Shown: positions 43,754-54,987, counted from the stretch's first letter. The stretch: DNA of 64,000 nucleotides from Candidatus Dormiibacterota bacterium (GCA_035532835.1 DATKQG010000023.1:81689-145688), one strand, 5' to 3'. Translations and numbers: made by a program. Notes: generated by a model from the sequence alone, not told the origin.

Positions 43754-44203
43754 TCACTTTAGCATCGTTTCTTGCAGTACTACAAGTAGGGGCGGGATTA
43801 CGCCCAACCCGACCAGGATGAGCCACGAGTTCCAGGCCAGTCTGAGAGCTGACCGTTTGCTCGCTAGCGACCACTCGTTATGAGCGAAATGCTCACCAAG
43901 GGCATTGATCGCCATTTGAAGCGCGGCCTCGCCTCCACCCCGCACTAAAAACTCTACCTCGCCACGGCTACGAGAAGCCGCGACCGATCTCCGTACTCCT
44001 CGTAACGTTATGAATATCGGGAGCACCATGGCCGCCGCAACCAGCCCATCGCCCCTTATGATCGTAAACACTCCACCTGCCGCAACGGCTAACGCGACCA
44101 CTCCGTAGAGTAGGCCGTCGGCGTTTCCAAGCAGCACGACGATTTCACCCGATGCCTGTGCGAGGGAGTCGTGCTGCTTCCAGAGGCGCTCCTCTACGTC
44201 CAT
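43754..44203 (-). CDS. Membrane protein of unknown function
   Basis: 149 residues, ATG start 6 bases after comF. An N-terminal charged helix (MDVEERLWKQHDSLAQA) precedes two or three hydrophobic segments: about residues 28-50 (LLYGVVALAVAAGGVFTII), 53-68, and 125-145 (SWLILVGLGVIPPLLVVL). No Cys and no recognisable motif. Codons here are less GC-rich than in the neighbouring genes, which may mark it as accessory. Confidence 0.6.
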   Translation of the reverse strand: MDVEERLWKQHDSLAQASGEIVVLLGNADGLLYGVVALAVAAGGVFTIIRGDGLVAAAMVLPIFITLRGVRRSVAASRSRGEVEFLVRGGGEAALQMAINALGEHFAHNEWSLASKRSALRLAWNSWLILVGLGVIPPLLVVLQETMLK

Positions 44204-44209
44204 CTTAAC

Positions 44210-44782
44210 CTAAGCCAATGCGACCACGACCGCTGCAACGACGCGTGCGCCGGCTATGCGCAACTCGTGGGCGCAGTCTTCGAGGGTGCTTCCCGTCGTG
44301 CAGACATCGTCGCAGAGCACCAGGCCGAGCCCGCGCACATCGGCTAGGCACGTAAATCGTCCGCTCGCCGAGATGCGTTCGGTACGCGAGCGCCCGCGCT
44401 GTGCGTCGCTTCCGGCTCGTCGAAGCGCGATGCAAATCGCGTCGCCGGCTGCCCGGCGCGCGATGATGCGCACGCCGTCGATGCCGCGTGTCCGCACCCG
44501 CGCGCGCGAACTCGGTACCGGAACCCACCATTGACCGGGCGCATAGAGCGAAGCCATGCGCACCCCTAACGCGGCTGCTACGTCGCGACGCCCGTCCTTC
44601 ACCGCAAGAATTGCCGAACGCAGCGCGCCGTCGTACGTACCGAGCGCGCGGACATGCAGGGAGGCTAGCGAACGATCGATGCTGCCGCCGCTAGGCACGC
44701 AACGTTCGCACAGGCCGGACCCAACCGCCGCGCACGAAGCACACTGCGGCGGAAAAACGGCGTCGAAGATCCTGCGAAACAC
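44210..44782 (-). CDS. comF: ComF-family phosphoribosyltransferase-like protein
   Basis: 190 residues from GTG. A short N-terminal zinc-binding region (FPPQCASCAAVGSGLCERC, two CxxC pairs) precedes a type-I phosphoribosyltransferase fold with the PRPP loop LVLCDDVCTTGSTLEDC. ComF supports DNA uptake in competent bacteria; in others it is just a conserved double-glycine-family protein. It lies 77 bases downstream of the nucleotidyltransferase gene. Confidence 0.87.
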   Translation of the reverse strand: MFRRIFDAVFPPQCASCAAVGSGLCERCVPSGGSIDRSLASLHVRALGTYDGALRSAILAVKDGRRDVAAALGVRMASLYAPGQWWVPVPSSRARVRTRGIDGVRIIARRAAGDAICIALRRAGSDAQRGRSRTERISASGRFTCLADVRGLGLVLCDDVCTTGSTLEDCAHELRIAGARVVAAVVVALA

Positions 44783-44859
44783 GCTCGTCTTTCACGACGA
44801 ACGTGGGCCGCCGCTAGAGCCGCCTAATACGAAGGCCTACGACGGCCGGGGCCGACGCG

Positions 44860-45888
44860 TTATGCCGTTACGGGGTCGTTCGCGACCACGGCGCCGTCCA
44901 GCACGACGTTCGGCGCGACCAAATACTCGCGCCCCACGATCGCATCGGTCAGCGACGCGCCGGCGGCAATCGTCGCGCCGTCCCACACGATGCTACGCAC
45001 GACCGACGCGTTGCGCTCTACCGTGACGCGATCGCCGATTACCGCCGGGCCGATTACGCGAGCGCCGTCTTCTATGCGTGCGCCCGCGCCGATCCATACA
45101 TCGCCGTCGACGATTGCGAGCGGCGCGAGAACGGCGGTGGGGTCGGCCCCGTGGGCGCGCGTCTGCGGGATCGAAAAGTGCCCGGTCACCACATCGTAGC
45201 TCGCGCGGCGATATTCGCCGGGCGTGCCGATATCGCACCAATACGCTCCGCGCGCATCGAAGCCGTAGAACGCCGCGGCCGCCTGCTGCAGTGCGGGAAA
45301 GACCTGTTTGCCGAAATCGTAAAACGTATCGGCCGGGATGTGCGCGAAAATCTCCGGCGAGAACGCATAGATGCCGGTATTCACGAGCTTGCTGCGCTCG
45401 GTTCCGGCTTCGGGCTTCTCTTGAAAGCCGGTGATGCGGCCGCGCTCGTCGACCACGACGACGCCGTACTGCGAGACGTCTTCGCGTTCCACCAAACCGA
45501 TGGTCGCAATCGCCGCGCGCTCGCGGTGGAACGCGAGCAGATCGTCGAGCGGCAGATCGGTGAGATCGTCGCACCCCACCACGACGAACGTTTCGTCGGC
45601 GAAGAAGCGTTCCATCGCCTTGAGCGCGCCCGCGCTCCCCATCAGTTCGCGTTCGTGTAAATACTCCAAATGCACCCCGAACTTCGAGCCGTCGCCCAAC
45701 GCTTCGAGAATCGCGTCGGCGAGATAGTGCACGTTGATCGCGATCTCGTCGCAGCCATGGGCCTTCAAATAGCGGATCAAATGCACGGCGTTCGGCACGC
45801 CCGCAACCGGCACCAGGGGCTTGGGGACTTGCTTCGTCAGCGGATAGAGCCGCGTCGAGAGCCCGCCGGCCAGAATCATCGCCTTCAC
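44860..45888 (-). CDS. NDP-sugar pyrophosphorylase with left-handed beta-helix tail
   Basis: 342 residues from the GTG at 45888, whose GTGA overlaps the glycosyltransferase stop. The nucleotidyltransferase domain opens MKAMILAGGLSTRLYPLTKQVPKPLVP, with GSAGALKAMERF and the late ITGFQEKP. From about 240 onward, isoleucine-patch hexapeptides (VDGDVWIGAGARIEDGARV) form a beta-helix. It activates a sugar-1-phosphate; sugar and nucleotide are not certain, mannose with GTP or glucose being typical. It belongs to a cell-surface polysaccharide group. Confidence 0.88.
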   Translation of the reverse strand: MKAMILAGGLSTRLYPLTKQVPKPLVPVAGVPNAVHLIRYLKAHGCDEIAINVHYLADAILEALGDGSKFGVHLEYLHERELMGSAGALKAMERFFADETFVVVGCDDLTDLPLDDLLAFHRERAAIATIGLVEREDVSQYGVVVVDERGRITGFQEKPEAGTERSKLVNTGIYAFSPEIFAHIPADTFYDFGKQVFPALQQAAAAFYGFDARGAYWCDIGTPGEYRRASYDVVTGHFSIPQTRAHGADPTAVLAPLAIVDGDVWIGAGARIEDGARVIGPAVIGDRVTVERNASVVRSIVWDGATIAAGASLTDAIVGREYLVAPNVVLDGAVVANDPVTA

Positions 45889-46626
45889 GAAACGGTTCTC
45901 TCCTTCTTCGGTCGTAAGCCGAGCGTATCGAGCGCGATCAGCCACACGAAATAGGGCAGCGCTACTTGACGCCGCCAACGGTGCGGTTCTTTCACCAAAC
46001 GATAGAGCCATTCCACTCCGAGCCTGCGCCAGAGCACCGGCGCGCGCTCGGCGCGGCCGCCGATCACATTGAACGAGCCGCCCACGCCGATTCCGGCGCC
46101 GGCGCCGCTCGCAGCCAAATACTCCGCTAACCAACGCTCCTGCCGCGGCGAACCCAGCCCAACCAGCAGCAACGCGGCGCCGCTCGCGCGTATCTCGGCC
46201 GCGATCTGCCCGGATTCCTCCGGCGCAAAATAGCCGTTGCGCACGCCCGCAATCAACAGGCCCGGGAAGCGCGCTTCCAGCACTGCCGCCGCGTCGGCCG
46301 CCGCGCCTTCCGCGCCGCCAAGCAGATAGACGGATAATTCTTCGCCGGCTGCCCTGCGGGCAAGGTGTTCGATCAATTCCACGCCCGTCACCCGCTCCGC
46401 AAGCTGCGCGCCGCGGCGACGCGCGACCAGCAGCAGGCCGACCGTATCGCAGAGCGAGAGCGCGCACGCGTTCACGATGCGGCGAAACGCATCGTCGCGT
46501 TGCGCGTACACGACCATCTCGGTTCCCAGGGTAACGATTTGCGCGCCGGTGCGCTCGCGCATGAAGCCTAGAATTCGCTCCGTCGCCTCATCCGCGTCGA
46601 TCGGGTCTAACCGGCAGCCGAGGATC

Positions 46627-46637
<11 letters not shown>
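45885..46637 (-). CDS. WecG/TagA/CpsF-family glycosyltransferase
   Basis: 250 residues, overlapping dapA by 11 bases. The family segments are present: TLGTEMVVYAQRDDAFRRI, VTGVELIEHLARRA, LLVGLGSPRQERWLAEY, and NVIGGRAERAPVLWRRLGVEWL. These enzymes add a sugar, often N-acetylmannosamine or a uronic relative, to a lipid-linked intermediate at the inner membrane. It joins the lysine operon to the nucleotidyltransferase gene. Confidence 0.92.
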
Positions 46638-47504
<867 letters not shown>

Positions 47505-47508
<4 letters not shown>

Positions 47509-48725
47509 GTGCGTGCCTCTTCTGCGTTGAGTGCGAAGTGTTCGTGGACGGCGGCCTCGGCGCGTTGCACGTCGGCCTCCGGGACGAGAATCGAGATGGT
47601 GATGTTGCTATCGGTGCAATGGATGATCTCGACGTCGGCGTTCGAAAGCGCGGTGACGACCTGCAACACAACGCCAGGCGTGCCGCGCATCCCCGAGCCG
47701 ACGACGGAGATCTTCGAACAGCCTTCGCGCACGCGCACCGCGAGGTTCAGATCGCCCAGCAGCGTGCGCACCGCGTTCGCGCTATCGCCCTGCACCACGA
47801 ACGAAACGCCGGCCTGATTGATGGAGACTTGATCGATCGAGATACCCGCGTCGGCCATGCGACGGAACATCTCGAGCTCCGTCTGCATACGTTGCTGCGG
47901 GTTTTCGATATCGCCGCGGATGATCCGCACCCACGTGAGCCGGCCCGAGGACGTAACGCCGGTAACCGGGCGATGATGATCGACGCCGTCCACCACGAGC
48001 GTGCCGCGGTCGGTTGCCAGGCCTTTGATCGTATAGGGCGTCTGCGTGCGCTGCGCGTAGTCGGCGGCCTTGTGGTGCATCACCTTGGCGCCGTGTTCGG
48101 CCAGCTCGGTCATCTCCTCGAGCGATGCGCGCTCGATCGTGCGCGCACGTTCGATGCGGCGCGGATCCGCCGTCATGGCGCCGCTCACGTCGGTATAAAT
48201 GTCCACTCGTTCGGCGTCGATCGCATTGCCGATGGCGATCGCCGAAAGATCCGTTCCGCCGCGTCCGAGCGTCGTGAGCATGCCGTCTTCGGTCGCGCCT
48301 TGAAAGCCCGCCACGACCGGCACGATGCCCTCGTCGAGCATGCGTTCGATGCGCTCGGCATCGACGCGCAGGATCGTCGCATCGCCGTAGTGCGCATCGG
48401 TGACGATGCCGGCGTTCGCGCCCGAAAGCGCCCGCGCGGGAACGCCCGCGGCGGTGAGTTCGTCGGCAAAAATGGCGGCCGAAAGCAGCTCGCCGCACGC
48501 GAGCAGCATGTCGGCGTTCGCGCTTCCGCTTCGGCCGTCGATCGCCTCGAGCAGCGTGTCGGTCGCATAGGGCGAGGGCGCGCGCCCCATCGCCGAGACT
48601 ACCGCAACGGTTGCGAAACCGTCGGCGCGCGCGTCGCGAATGCGCGCGAAGGCGAGCTCCCGCTGGTCGCGCGTGGCAACCGACGTGCCGCCGAATTTGA
48701 GAACTGCCCGTCGCTCGTGGGTCAC
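47505..48725 (-). CDS. lysC: Aspartate kinase
   Basis: 406 residues from the GTG at 48725, overlapping the asd stop (GTGA); the frame extends upstream only as a shadow. The kinase domain has VLKFGGTSVA and TTLGRGGTDLSAIAIG. Two C-terminal ACT domains follow (ISIDQVSINQAGVSFVV and ISVVGSGMRGTPGVVLQVV), the feedback-control site for lysine and/or threonine. It is co-translated with asd and dapA. Confidence 0.95.
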
Positions 48726-49756
48726 GCTTGCACGAATCCTCTCGCAAGCAACAGTTGCAGAATCTGCACGCCGTTGGTGGCCGCGCCCTTGCGGAGCTGG
48801 TCGCCGACGCACCACAGCGCAAAGGCGCGTTTCGAGCCTTCGTCTTCTTGACGCAGTCGCGCCACATGCACCAGATCGCTGCCTTCCACATCGCGCGGCG
48901 TCACGATGCCCTGCGCGTGAAAGACCACGCCCGGCGCGCTTGCGAACGCTTCCGCAAGTTCCGCCACGCTCGTATCGCGCTCGGTCTCAAGGAACACCGC
49001 TTCCGAATGCGCCGTGCGGACCGGTACGCGCACCGTCGTCGCGCTCACGAACAGCTCCGGTAAGCCCAACATCTTGCGCGTCTCTTCGCGGACTTTACGC
49101 TCCTCGCCGGTGTTGCCGTCGGCATCGATCTGCCCGATCTGCGGCACGACGTTACGCGCGAGATGGTGCGGAAACACCTTTACGGGCGGCTCGGCCAGCC
49201 CATCGACCACGGCGCGCTCGTCGGCGAGCAACTCGTCGAGCCCGGCGCGCCCCGCGCCGCTCGCGGCCTGATATGTCGCCACGCGCACGGCGCGCAGGCC
49301 GGCGACGTTGCGGATGGGCGCAAGCGCCATGCAGAGGATGATCGCGGTACAATTCGCCACCGGGAACAGCCGGTCGCCCCGCGCAACCACGTCGCCGTTC
49401 ACTTCCGGTACGACGAGCGGCGCGCGCTCGTCCATGCGATACGTCGAGCTGTTGTCGATCACGACCGCGCCGCGTTCCAGCAATGCCGGGACGAAGCGTT
49501 CGCTCGCGTCCTCGCCGCTCGCAAAGAACACGACGTCGTATTTCGCCAGCGCCGCTTCGGTTGCGGGTTCCACGTCGAGCAAGCGCTGGCCGTAGCGCAC
49601 GGCGTTAGCGCGCGCGCGCGATGCGAAGACGCCGAGCTCCCCAATGGGAACGCTCCGCTCTTCCAAGACGCGCAGAATCGTTTCGCCGACGACGCCGGTT
49701 GCGCCGACGACCGCTACCGTTACGATGTCGCTATCCCTTCTCGTCCAAGATCGCAT
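48722..49756 (-). CDS. asd: Aspartate-semialdehyde dehydrogenase
   Basis: 344 residues from ATG 49756, overlapping dapB by 26 bases; no later ATG or GTG fits the Rossmann start VTVAVVGATGVVGETIL. The catalytic Cys is in FPVANCTAIILC. The segment ATYQAASGAGRAGLDEL is typical. It converts aspartyl phosphate to the semialdehyde used for lysine, threonine and methionine. It follows dapB in the order dapB-asd-lysC-dapA. Confidence 0.94.
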   Translation of the reverse strand: MRSWTRRDSDIVTVAVVGATGVVGETILRVLEERSVPIGELGVFASRARANAVRYGQRLLDVEPATEAALAKYDVVFFASGEDASERFVPALLERGAVVIDNSSTYRMDERAPLVVPEVNGDVVARGDRLFPVANCTAIILCMALAPIRNVAGLRAVRVATYQAASGAGRAGLDELLADERAVVDGLAEPPVKVFPHHLARNVVPQIGQIDADGNTGEERKVREETRKMLGLPELFVSATTVRVPVRTAHSEAVFLETERDTSVAELAEAFASAPGVVFHAQGIVTPRDVEGSDLVHVARLRQEDEGSKRAFALWCVGDQLRKGAATNGVQILQLLLARGFVQA

Positions 49757-50438
49757 CGAGGCCGACGACGAGCCCTTGTGCCCGCATCACCCACTGCGAC
49801 GCGGCCAACATGCCCGCCACGAACGATTCGCGCGAGAGCGAATCGTGACGAATCGTCAGCACCTCGCCGGTATTGCCGAACAGCACTTCTTGATGCGCGA
49901 CCAAGCCGCGCAGCCGCACGCTGTGAATCGGGACATGGGCAACCCGGCCCTGCGCGACGATGCGCTCGGCGGTGAACCGCGCGGTGCCTGAGGGCGCGTC
50001 TTTTTTCTGGTCGTGGTGAAGCTCGATAATTTCAACGGTCGGAAAGAAGCGCGTCGCCATCTCGGCGAAGCGCACCATCAACGCTGCCCCAATCGCGAAA
50101 TTCGGAACCAACATCGCGCCGAGCCCGCGATCGAGGGCCAGGGTTTCCAACGCCGTGCGTTCCTCCGCCGTCCATCCCGTGGCACCGATAACGGGGCGCA
50201 CGCCCAATTCCAGCGCCGCCATCGAGATGGCCACCGTCGATGGATGGGTCGTCAAATCGAGCAGCACGTCGGGCGAGAAGCGCTGCACCAACTCATCCAG
50301 ATCGTCAACGATCGATTCGGCCTCGACGCGTTCGTGCGCCAGGCCCCCCACAAACGTAACGCCGGGCGCGTCGAGCAACGCGGCATGAGCCACGCGACCC
50401 ATGCGTCCGAGCGCACCGGCTACTGCAACGCGAACCAC
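49731..50438 (-). CDS. dapB: 4-Hydroxy-tetrahydrodipicolinate reductase
   Basis: 235 residues from GTG. It begins VRVAVAGALGRMG with the NAD(P)-binding Gly motif, and has DLTTHPS, GATGWTAEE, PNFAIGAALMVRF and the catalytic/substrate signature EIIELHHDQKKDAPSGTA. It reduces the DapA product. The start is 12 bases after pcrA, so the helicase gene heads this operon. Confidence 0.95.
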   Translation of the reverse strand: MVRVAVAGALGRMGRVAHAALLDAPGVTFVGGLAHERVEAESIVDDLDELVQRFSPDVLLDLTTHPSTVAISMAALELGVRPVIGATGWTAEERTALETLALDRGLGAMLVPNFAIGAALMVRFAEMATRFFPTVEIIELHHDQKKDAPSGTARFTAERIVAQGRVAHVPIHSVRLRGLVAHQEVLFGNTGEVLTIRHDSLSRESFVAGMLAASQWVMRAQGLVVGLDAILDEKG

Positions 50439-50450
50439 TCGGGAAGCTCC

Positions 50451-52631
50451 CTAGAGTTTTTCCAACGGAGCGTACTTGAGCATCAGCATTTTCTGGCCGA
50501 CGTTCGGGAAATCGATCGTCACCAAACCGTCGCCGCCCGCACCCGCGAGATTGCTGATCACGCCCTCGCCCCATTTGGGATGGCGCACGCGATCGCCGTT
50601 ATGCAGATTCATCTCCATGCCGGCGCCCGCCGATTCGTGGATCGCGACCTCGCGCCAGCGGCCGCCCGCCGGGCGCGGTAACGAGACGTTCTCGCTCTCG
50701 AGCACGACGATGTTCGGCATCTCTTCGAGGAAGCGCGACTTCGGATACGAGTAGGTGTTGCCGAACAGCGCGCGACGCTGGGCGTACGTGAGGATCAGGC
50801 GATCCATCGCACGCGTCACGCCGACGTAGGCCAGGCGACGCTCTTCCTCGAGTTCGTCCATGTCGGTCATCGCCCGCGTGTGCGGGAAGACGCCCTCTTC
50901 CAAACCGGTGAGGAAGACGTGGCGATACTCCAAGCCCTTCGCGCCGTGCAGCGTCATCAAGGTGACGTACGACGAATCGGGATCGAGTGAATCGAGATCG
51001 CTGATGAGCGCGATGTTGGCGAGGAACCCGGCGAGCGACGCTTCCGGATCGTTGCCTTCGTAATCGCGCGCGACGCCGACCAGCTCTTGCAGGTTCTCCA
51101 AGCGCGCACGCGCATCGTGCGTCTCTTCGGCTTGCAGTTCGCGAATGTAGCCGGATTCTTCCATCACGGCGACGACCAGATCGGCCACGCCCATGTCGTC
51201 GACGCGGCCGCGGAAATTGCCGATCAGCTCGGCGAAGCGCTCGAGTTCTTTGAGTTTCTTGGGCACCGCGGTGCGCAGCAAGTCGCTGTGGAAGATCGCT
51301 TCGCCGACGGAGACCTTCGAGGTGGTCGCCGCTTGGACGAGCGATGCGAGCGTCTGCTGCCCGATGCCGCGACGCGGCACGTTGACGATGCGCTTGAAAG
51401 CAAGCGCATCCGACGGGTTCAGGATGTAGCGCAGGTACGCGATGACGTCTTTGATTTCGGCCCGGGCGTAGAAGCCGACGCCGCCGACCACACGGTACGG
51501 AATGCCGTCGGCGATCAGCGCTTCTTCGAATACGCGCGATTGCGCGTTGGTACGATACAGGATCAGGAAATCGCGATAGGCCGAACCCTCGCGAACCAGC
51601 TCCTTCACCTTCTCCGTAACGTAACGCGCTTCGTCGCGCTCGGTCGCAGCGGCGTAAACCGTAATCGGCTCGCCCTGCATGCGGTTGGTGAACAGTTTCT
51701 TCGGCGCGCGCGTCTTGTTGTTCTCGACCAAGGCATTGGCCGCGTCGAGAATAGTCTGCGTGCTGCGATAGTTTTCCTCGAGCTTGAAGACCTTCGCGCC
51801 CGGGAAATCGGTTTCGAAGCGCAGGATCATTTTGTAATCGCTGCCGCGCCACGAGTAGATCGACTGGTCGTCATCGCCGACGACGGTGATGTTCTTGTGC
51901 TTGCCGGCGAAGATCGCGACCAAGCGGTACTGCGCGATATTGACGTCCTGGTATTCGTCGACCAGCACGTACTTGAAGCGATTCTGGTACTTCTCTCGCG
52001 CGTCTTTATCGCGCTCGAGCAGATCGATCGTGCGCACGATCAAATCGTCGAAATCGAGGCTGTTCGATTCGGCGAGGCGACGCTGATACTCCGTGTAGAC
52101 GTTGCCGTAGCGTTCGCCCAGCACGGTCGTCTGCGTCTCGATGTACTTCTCGGGCCAGAGCAGCGCGTTCTTGGCCTTGCTGATTTCGTGAAGGCACGAG
52201 CCGACCGACATCTGGCGTTCGTCGTAATCGAGATCGTCGAGAATCTCTTTGACGAGCTGGCGCTGGTCGGTATCGTCGATAATCGCAAACGAGGGCGCGA
52301 TGCCGATGCGCGAACCGTCGCGGCGCAGAATGCGCACGCACATGGAATGGAACGTGCCGACCCACACGTCGCGCCCGACGGCGCCGACCATGCGTTCCAG
52401 GCGCGTCTTCATCTCGTTCGCCGCTTTGTTGGTGAACGTGACGGCCAGGATGTTATCGGGGGCGATACGCTTCTCGCCAAGCAGATAGGCGATGCGGTGC
52501 GTGAGCACGCGCGTCTTGCCGCTGCCGGCTCCGGCAAAAATTAACACCGGTCCATCGGTGTGTCGTACGGCTTGCGATTGAACGTCGTTGAGGGCTTCGG
52601 TCTCCAGGATCATCTGGTAGATATTCGCCAC
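50451..52631 (-). CDS. pcrA: UvrD/PcrA-type DNA helicase
   Basis: 726 residues from GTG (ATG at 52613 is possible). All SF1A motifs are visible: Walker A FAGAGSGKTRVLTHR, LAVTFTNKAANEMK, the Walker B DEYQDVN, VGDDDQSIYSWRGSD, LEENYRST, and late VTLMTLHGAKGLEY and GVTRAMDRL. The C-terminal 100 residues include a short Tudor-like GDRVRHPKWGEGVIS segment typical of PcrA. It works in repair and conflict resolution at replication forks. Confidence 0.96.
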   Translation of the reverse strand: MANIYQMILETEALNDVQSQAVRHTDGPVLIFAGAGSGKTRVLTHRIAYLLGEKRIAPDNILAVTFTNKAANEMKTRLERMVGAVGRDVWVGTFHSMCVRILRRDGSRIGIAPSFAIIDDTDQRQLVKEILDDLDYDERQMSVGSCLHEISKAKNALLWPEKYIETQTTVLGERYGNVYTEYQRRLAESNSLDFDDLIVRTIDLLERDKDAREKYQNRFKYVLVDEYQDVNIAQYRLVAIFAGKHKNITVVGDDDQSIYSWRGSDYKMILRFETDFPGAKVFKLEENYRSTQTILDAANALVENNKTRAPKKLFTNRMQGEPITVYAAATERDEARYVTEKVKELVREGSAYRDFLILYRTNAQSRVFEEALIADGIPYRVVGGVGFYARAEIKDVIAYLRYILNPSDALAFKRIVNVPRRGIGQQTLASLVQAATTSKVSVGEAIFHSDLLRTAVPKKLKELERFAELIGNFRGRVDDMGVADLVVAVMEESGYIRELQAEETHDARARLENLQELVGVARDYEGNDPEASLAGFLANIALISDLDSLDPDSSYVTLMTLHGAKGLEYRHVFLTGLEEGVFPHTRAMTDMDELEEERRLAYVGVTRAMDRLILTYAQRRALFGNTYSYPKSRFLEEMPNIVVLESENVSLPRPAGGRWREVAIHESAGAGMEMNLHNGDRVRHPKWGEGVISNLAGAGGDGLVTIDFPNVGQKMLMLKYAPLEKL

Positions 52632-52725
52632 GGGAGGCGTTTTCGCCTCGGACCGCAGAGCATGCCCAGCTTTAGGGGCTTGTCGCCCTTTTTTCGCCCT
52701 TTTCCTTCTGGATTTTTCCGGGAAG

Positions 52726-53775
52726 TTAGCGGGTCGCGATCCGTAGGCTCGTTCCGCGCTGGGCCGCCAAGGCGAAGGAGGCGGACAGGTACGAAAGCGA
52801 CGACTCGGCGCCCATATTGTGGTTCACCCCGTCCTCCGAGAGGCCGTCGAAGCACCCGCCGTTTGCCGCCATTACCGCGCCCCGTGAGTTTTTGCCGTGG
52901 TACCAGGCCAGGCCCAACTCCGCTCTCGCGAGGTAGCCGGCCTCCGGCAGTGCCGCGAAGGCCGCGAGCTCCGCGTCGACCAGCCCGACCGCCTCCAGCG
53001 GCTGCTGCGCGTAGCGCGACCGCTCCCCGCCGCGCGGGTACCAGCCGTCGTTGCCGATCGGCACGTAGATACCGTCCTCGATGGTGACGCTTTCGTAGAA
53101 GGCGAGCGTCCGCAGCCCCACATCGATGAATCGCTGCTCGCCGAGCACCTTGCCGGCCCGGAGCAGCGCCTCGGGCAAGCGAGCGTTGTCGTACGTCATC
53201 ACCGGCTCGAACCACTCCCAATCATCGGCGCGTTCTCGTTCGTACCGCGCGACCGACGCCTGGCCGAGCGCTCGCAGCGCCGCCCGCGCCCGCGGCTCGG
53301 CATGCACGGCGCACGCGTGGGCGAGCCCGATCATCGCGTAGGCCTCGGCCCGCGGATGCTCCAGCCATTCGACGCAGGTGACCGCCCGCTCGAGCAGCCG
53401 CGCGCAGACGCGCTGCCAGGCCTCGTCGCCGGCATAGCGCATGCCGTAGCCGAGCGACCACATTGCGCGCCCGCAGCTATCGTGCGTGCCCACGTCGTCG
53501 AGCCAGGTGCGATCGTAGTCCATGAAGTTATGGAAGCGTCCATCTTCGAGCTGCGCGTTCTGCAGAAACGAAAGGTAGGTGCTCGCCAACCGCTGCGCAA
53601 GCGCATCTTGCGGCATCACCCGCTGGTACGCCAGCGCGACCATAAACGCGCGCGAAATGTCGTCGGTGCAGTACCCCGTCGAGCGGTTCGGGATCGATTC
53701 CACCGCGTGCTGAATCACGCCGGTGTCGTCGCTCAAGAGCGCGAGGTACTCGAGGGTCGGAAGTGCGATCGCCAT
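52726..53775 (-). CDS. Alpha/alpha-barrel glycosidase-like protein
   Basis: 349 residues, mostly helical with repeated Trp/Gly hairpins, as in six-hairpin glycosidases. The opening LSDDTGVIQHAVESIPNRSTGYCTDD, in short segments DTGVIQHA and GYCTDDISRAF, is the pattern seen in proteins next to GT4 glycosyltransferases in mannan and trehalose-type loci. Later TYDNARLPEALLRAGK and EDGVNHNMGAESSLSYL fit. It probably trims or binds an oligosaccharide made by its neighbour. Six bases separate its start from the GT4 stop. Confidence 0.7.
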   Translation of the reverse strand: MAIALPTLEYLALLSDDTGVIQHAVESIPNRSTGYCTDDISRAFMVALAYQRVMPQDALAQRLASTYLSFLQNAQLEDGRFHNFMDYDRTWLDDVGTHDSCGRAMWSLGYGMRYAGDEAWQRVCARLLERAVTCVEWLEHPRAEAYAMIGLAHACAVHAEPRARAALRALGQASVARYERERADDWEWFEPVMTYDNARLPEALLRAGKVLGEQRFIDVGLRTLAFYESVTIEDGIYVPIGNDGWYPRGGERSRYAQQPLEAVGLVDAELAAFAALPEAGYLARAELGLAWYHGKNSRGAVMAANGGCFDGLSEDGVNHNMGAESSLSYLSASFALAAQRGTSLRIATR

Positions 53776-53781
53776 CCGTCG

Positions 53782-54987
53782 TTACGCCGACGTGACGAGC
53801 GCGAGCTCGCCGGGCGGGCAGAGTTCGCTGAAGAGCCGCCCGTAATCGCTCGCGACGTGCGGCCACGTCATCTGTCGCCCGAAGCGGTATGCACGCCGTT
53901 CGGTCGCGCGCCGCAGCGAGGGATCGTCGAGCAGCATCATGAGGTCTTCCGCAATCGACTCCGCGTCGCGGAATACGCACAAAAAGCCACGATTATGCGC
54001 GAGCAACTCCTGCGCGTACAAGTACGGCGTGGAGATGATCGCCTTGCCGCAACCGACCGCATACGCGAGCGTTCCGCTCACGATCTGCACCGGGTTGAGG
54101 TATGGCGTTAAATAGATGTCGGTCGCTTGGAGATACGTCACGAGCTCGTCGAAATCGAGATACTTATCGATTAACTGCACGTTGCGTTGCAAGCCGTATT
54201 CCAGCACCATGCTCTGCAACGACTCGCGGTACGATTCGCCTTCTTGGCGGCGCACGACGGGGTGCGTTTCGCCCAGAATGAGATAGAGCGCTTCCGGATG
54301 GCGCTTCACCACCTGGCGCATCGCTTGAATCGCGAATTCGAGCCCCTTGCCGCGATTGATCAAACCGAACGTGGAAATGACGAGCCGCTGCCCGATGCCG
54401 AACGATGCCTTGGCCGCATCGGTGCTTTGGAACGGCACGTCGGGCACGCCATGATGGACGACGCGCAGGATGCCGGGATCGATGCCGTAGCGTTCTTCGA
54501 GCAAATGCTTGCCGGTTTCGGAGAGCGAGATCACCTTCGAAGCCTGCTCGCAGATCTCGCGCGTTACGCGCAACATCGTTTCATCCGGTTCCGGCAATAC
54601 GGTGTGCAGCGTGATCACTACGGGTTTTTCAACCGCGCGCAGCAGATCGATCAACCATTCGCCACGCTCGCCGCCGAAGAGGCCGTATTCGTGCTGAATG
54701 TTGAGTATCTCCGCCGGATGCTCGTTGATGAATCGCGCGATCTGTTGGTAGCTCTCGCGATCGTCTTGATTGAATCGCGCAACGACTTGGCTGCCGTAAC
54801 GGCGCGCATCGCCGCCCGGCTCATCGACCGCGATCACATCGCTGCGCGTGCCGAATTCACGATCGAACGAGGTGACGACGTCGTTCATAAACGTCGCGAT
54901 GCCGCACTCGCGGGGAGGAAACGAACCGAGAAAGAGCACGCGCGGAACCGCGATATCTGTAAGCGGATCCACGGTTCTCGGTAACAT
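53782..54987 (-). CDS. GT4-family glycosyltransferase
   Basis: 401 residues. GT-B fold: an N-terminal domain with VLFLGSFPPRECGIATF and HEYGLFGGERGEWL, and a C-terminal domain with TFGLINRGKGLEFAIQA and the donor-sugar region YLNPVQIVSGTLAYAVGCGK with EX7E-type spacing. It is a retaining glycosyltransferase, probably using GDP-mannose or UDP-glucose. The neighbouring pyrophosphorylase (ends 76 bases upstream) would supply that donor, and the glycosidase-like gene follows. Confidence 0.9.
   Translation of the reverse strand: MLPRTVDPLTDIAVPRVLFLGSFPPRECGIATFMNDVVTSFDREFGTRSDVIAVDEPGGDARRYGSQVVARFNQDDRESYQQIARFINEHPAEILNIQHEYGLFGGERGEWLIDLLRAVEKPVVITLHTVLPEPDETMLRVTREICEQASKVISLSETGKHLLEERYGIDPGILRVVHHGVPDVPFQSTDAAKASFGIGQRLVISTFGLINRGKGLEFAIQAMRQVVKRHPEALYLILGETHPVVRRQEGESYRESLQSMVLEYGLQRNVQLIDKYLDFDELVTYLQATDIYLTPYLNPVQIVSGTLAYAVGCGKAIISTPYLYAQELLAHNRGFLCVFRDAESIAEDLMMLLDDPSLRRATERRAYRFGRQMTWPHVASDYGRLFSELCPPGELALVTSA

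Noticed and set aside
51087..52544. 485-codon plus-strand frame
   Set aside because: Antisense shadow of pcrA; biased to Asp/Val/Arg/Ala and without domains.
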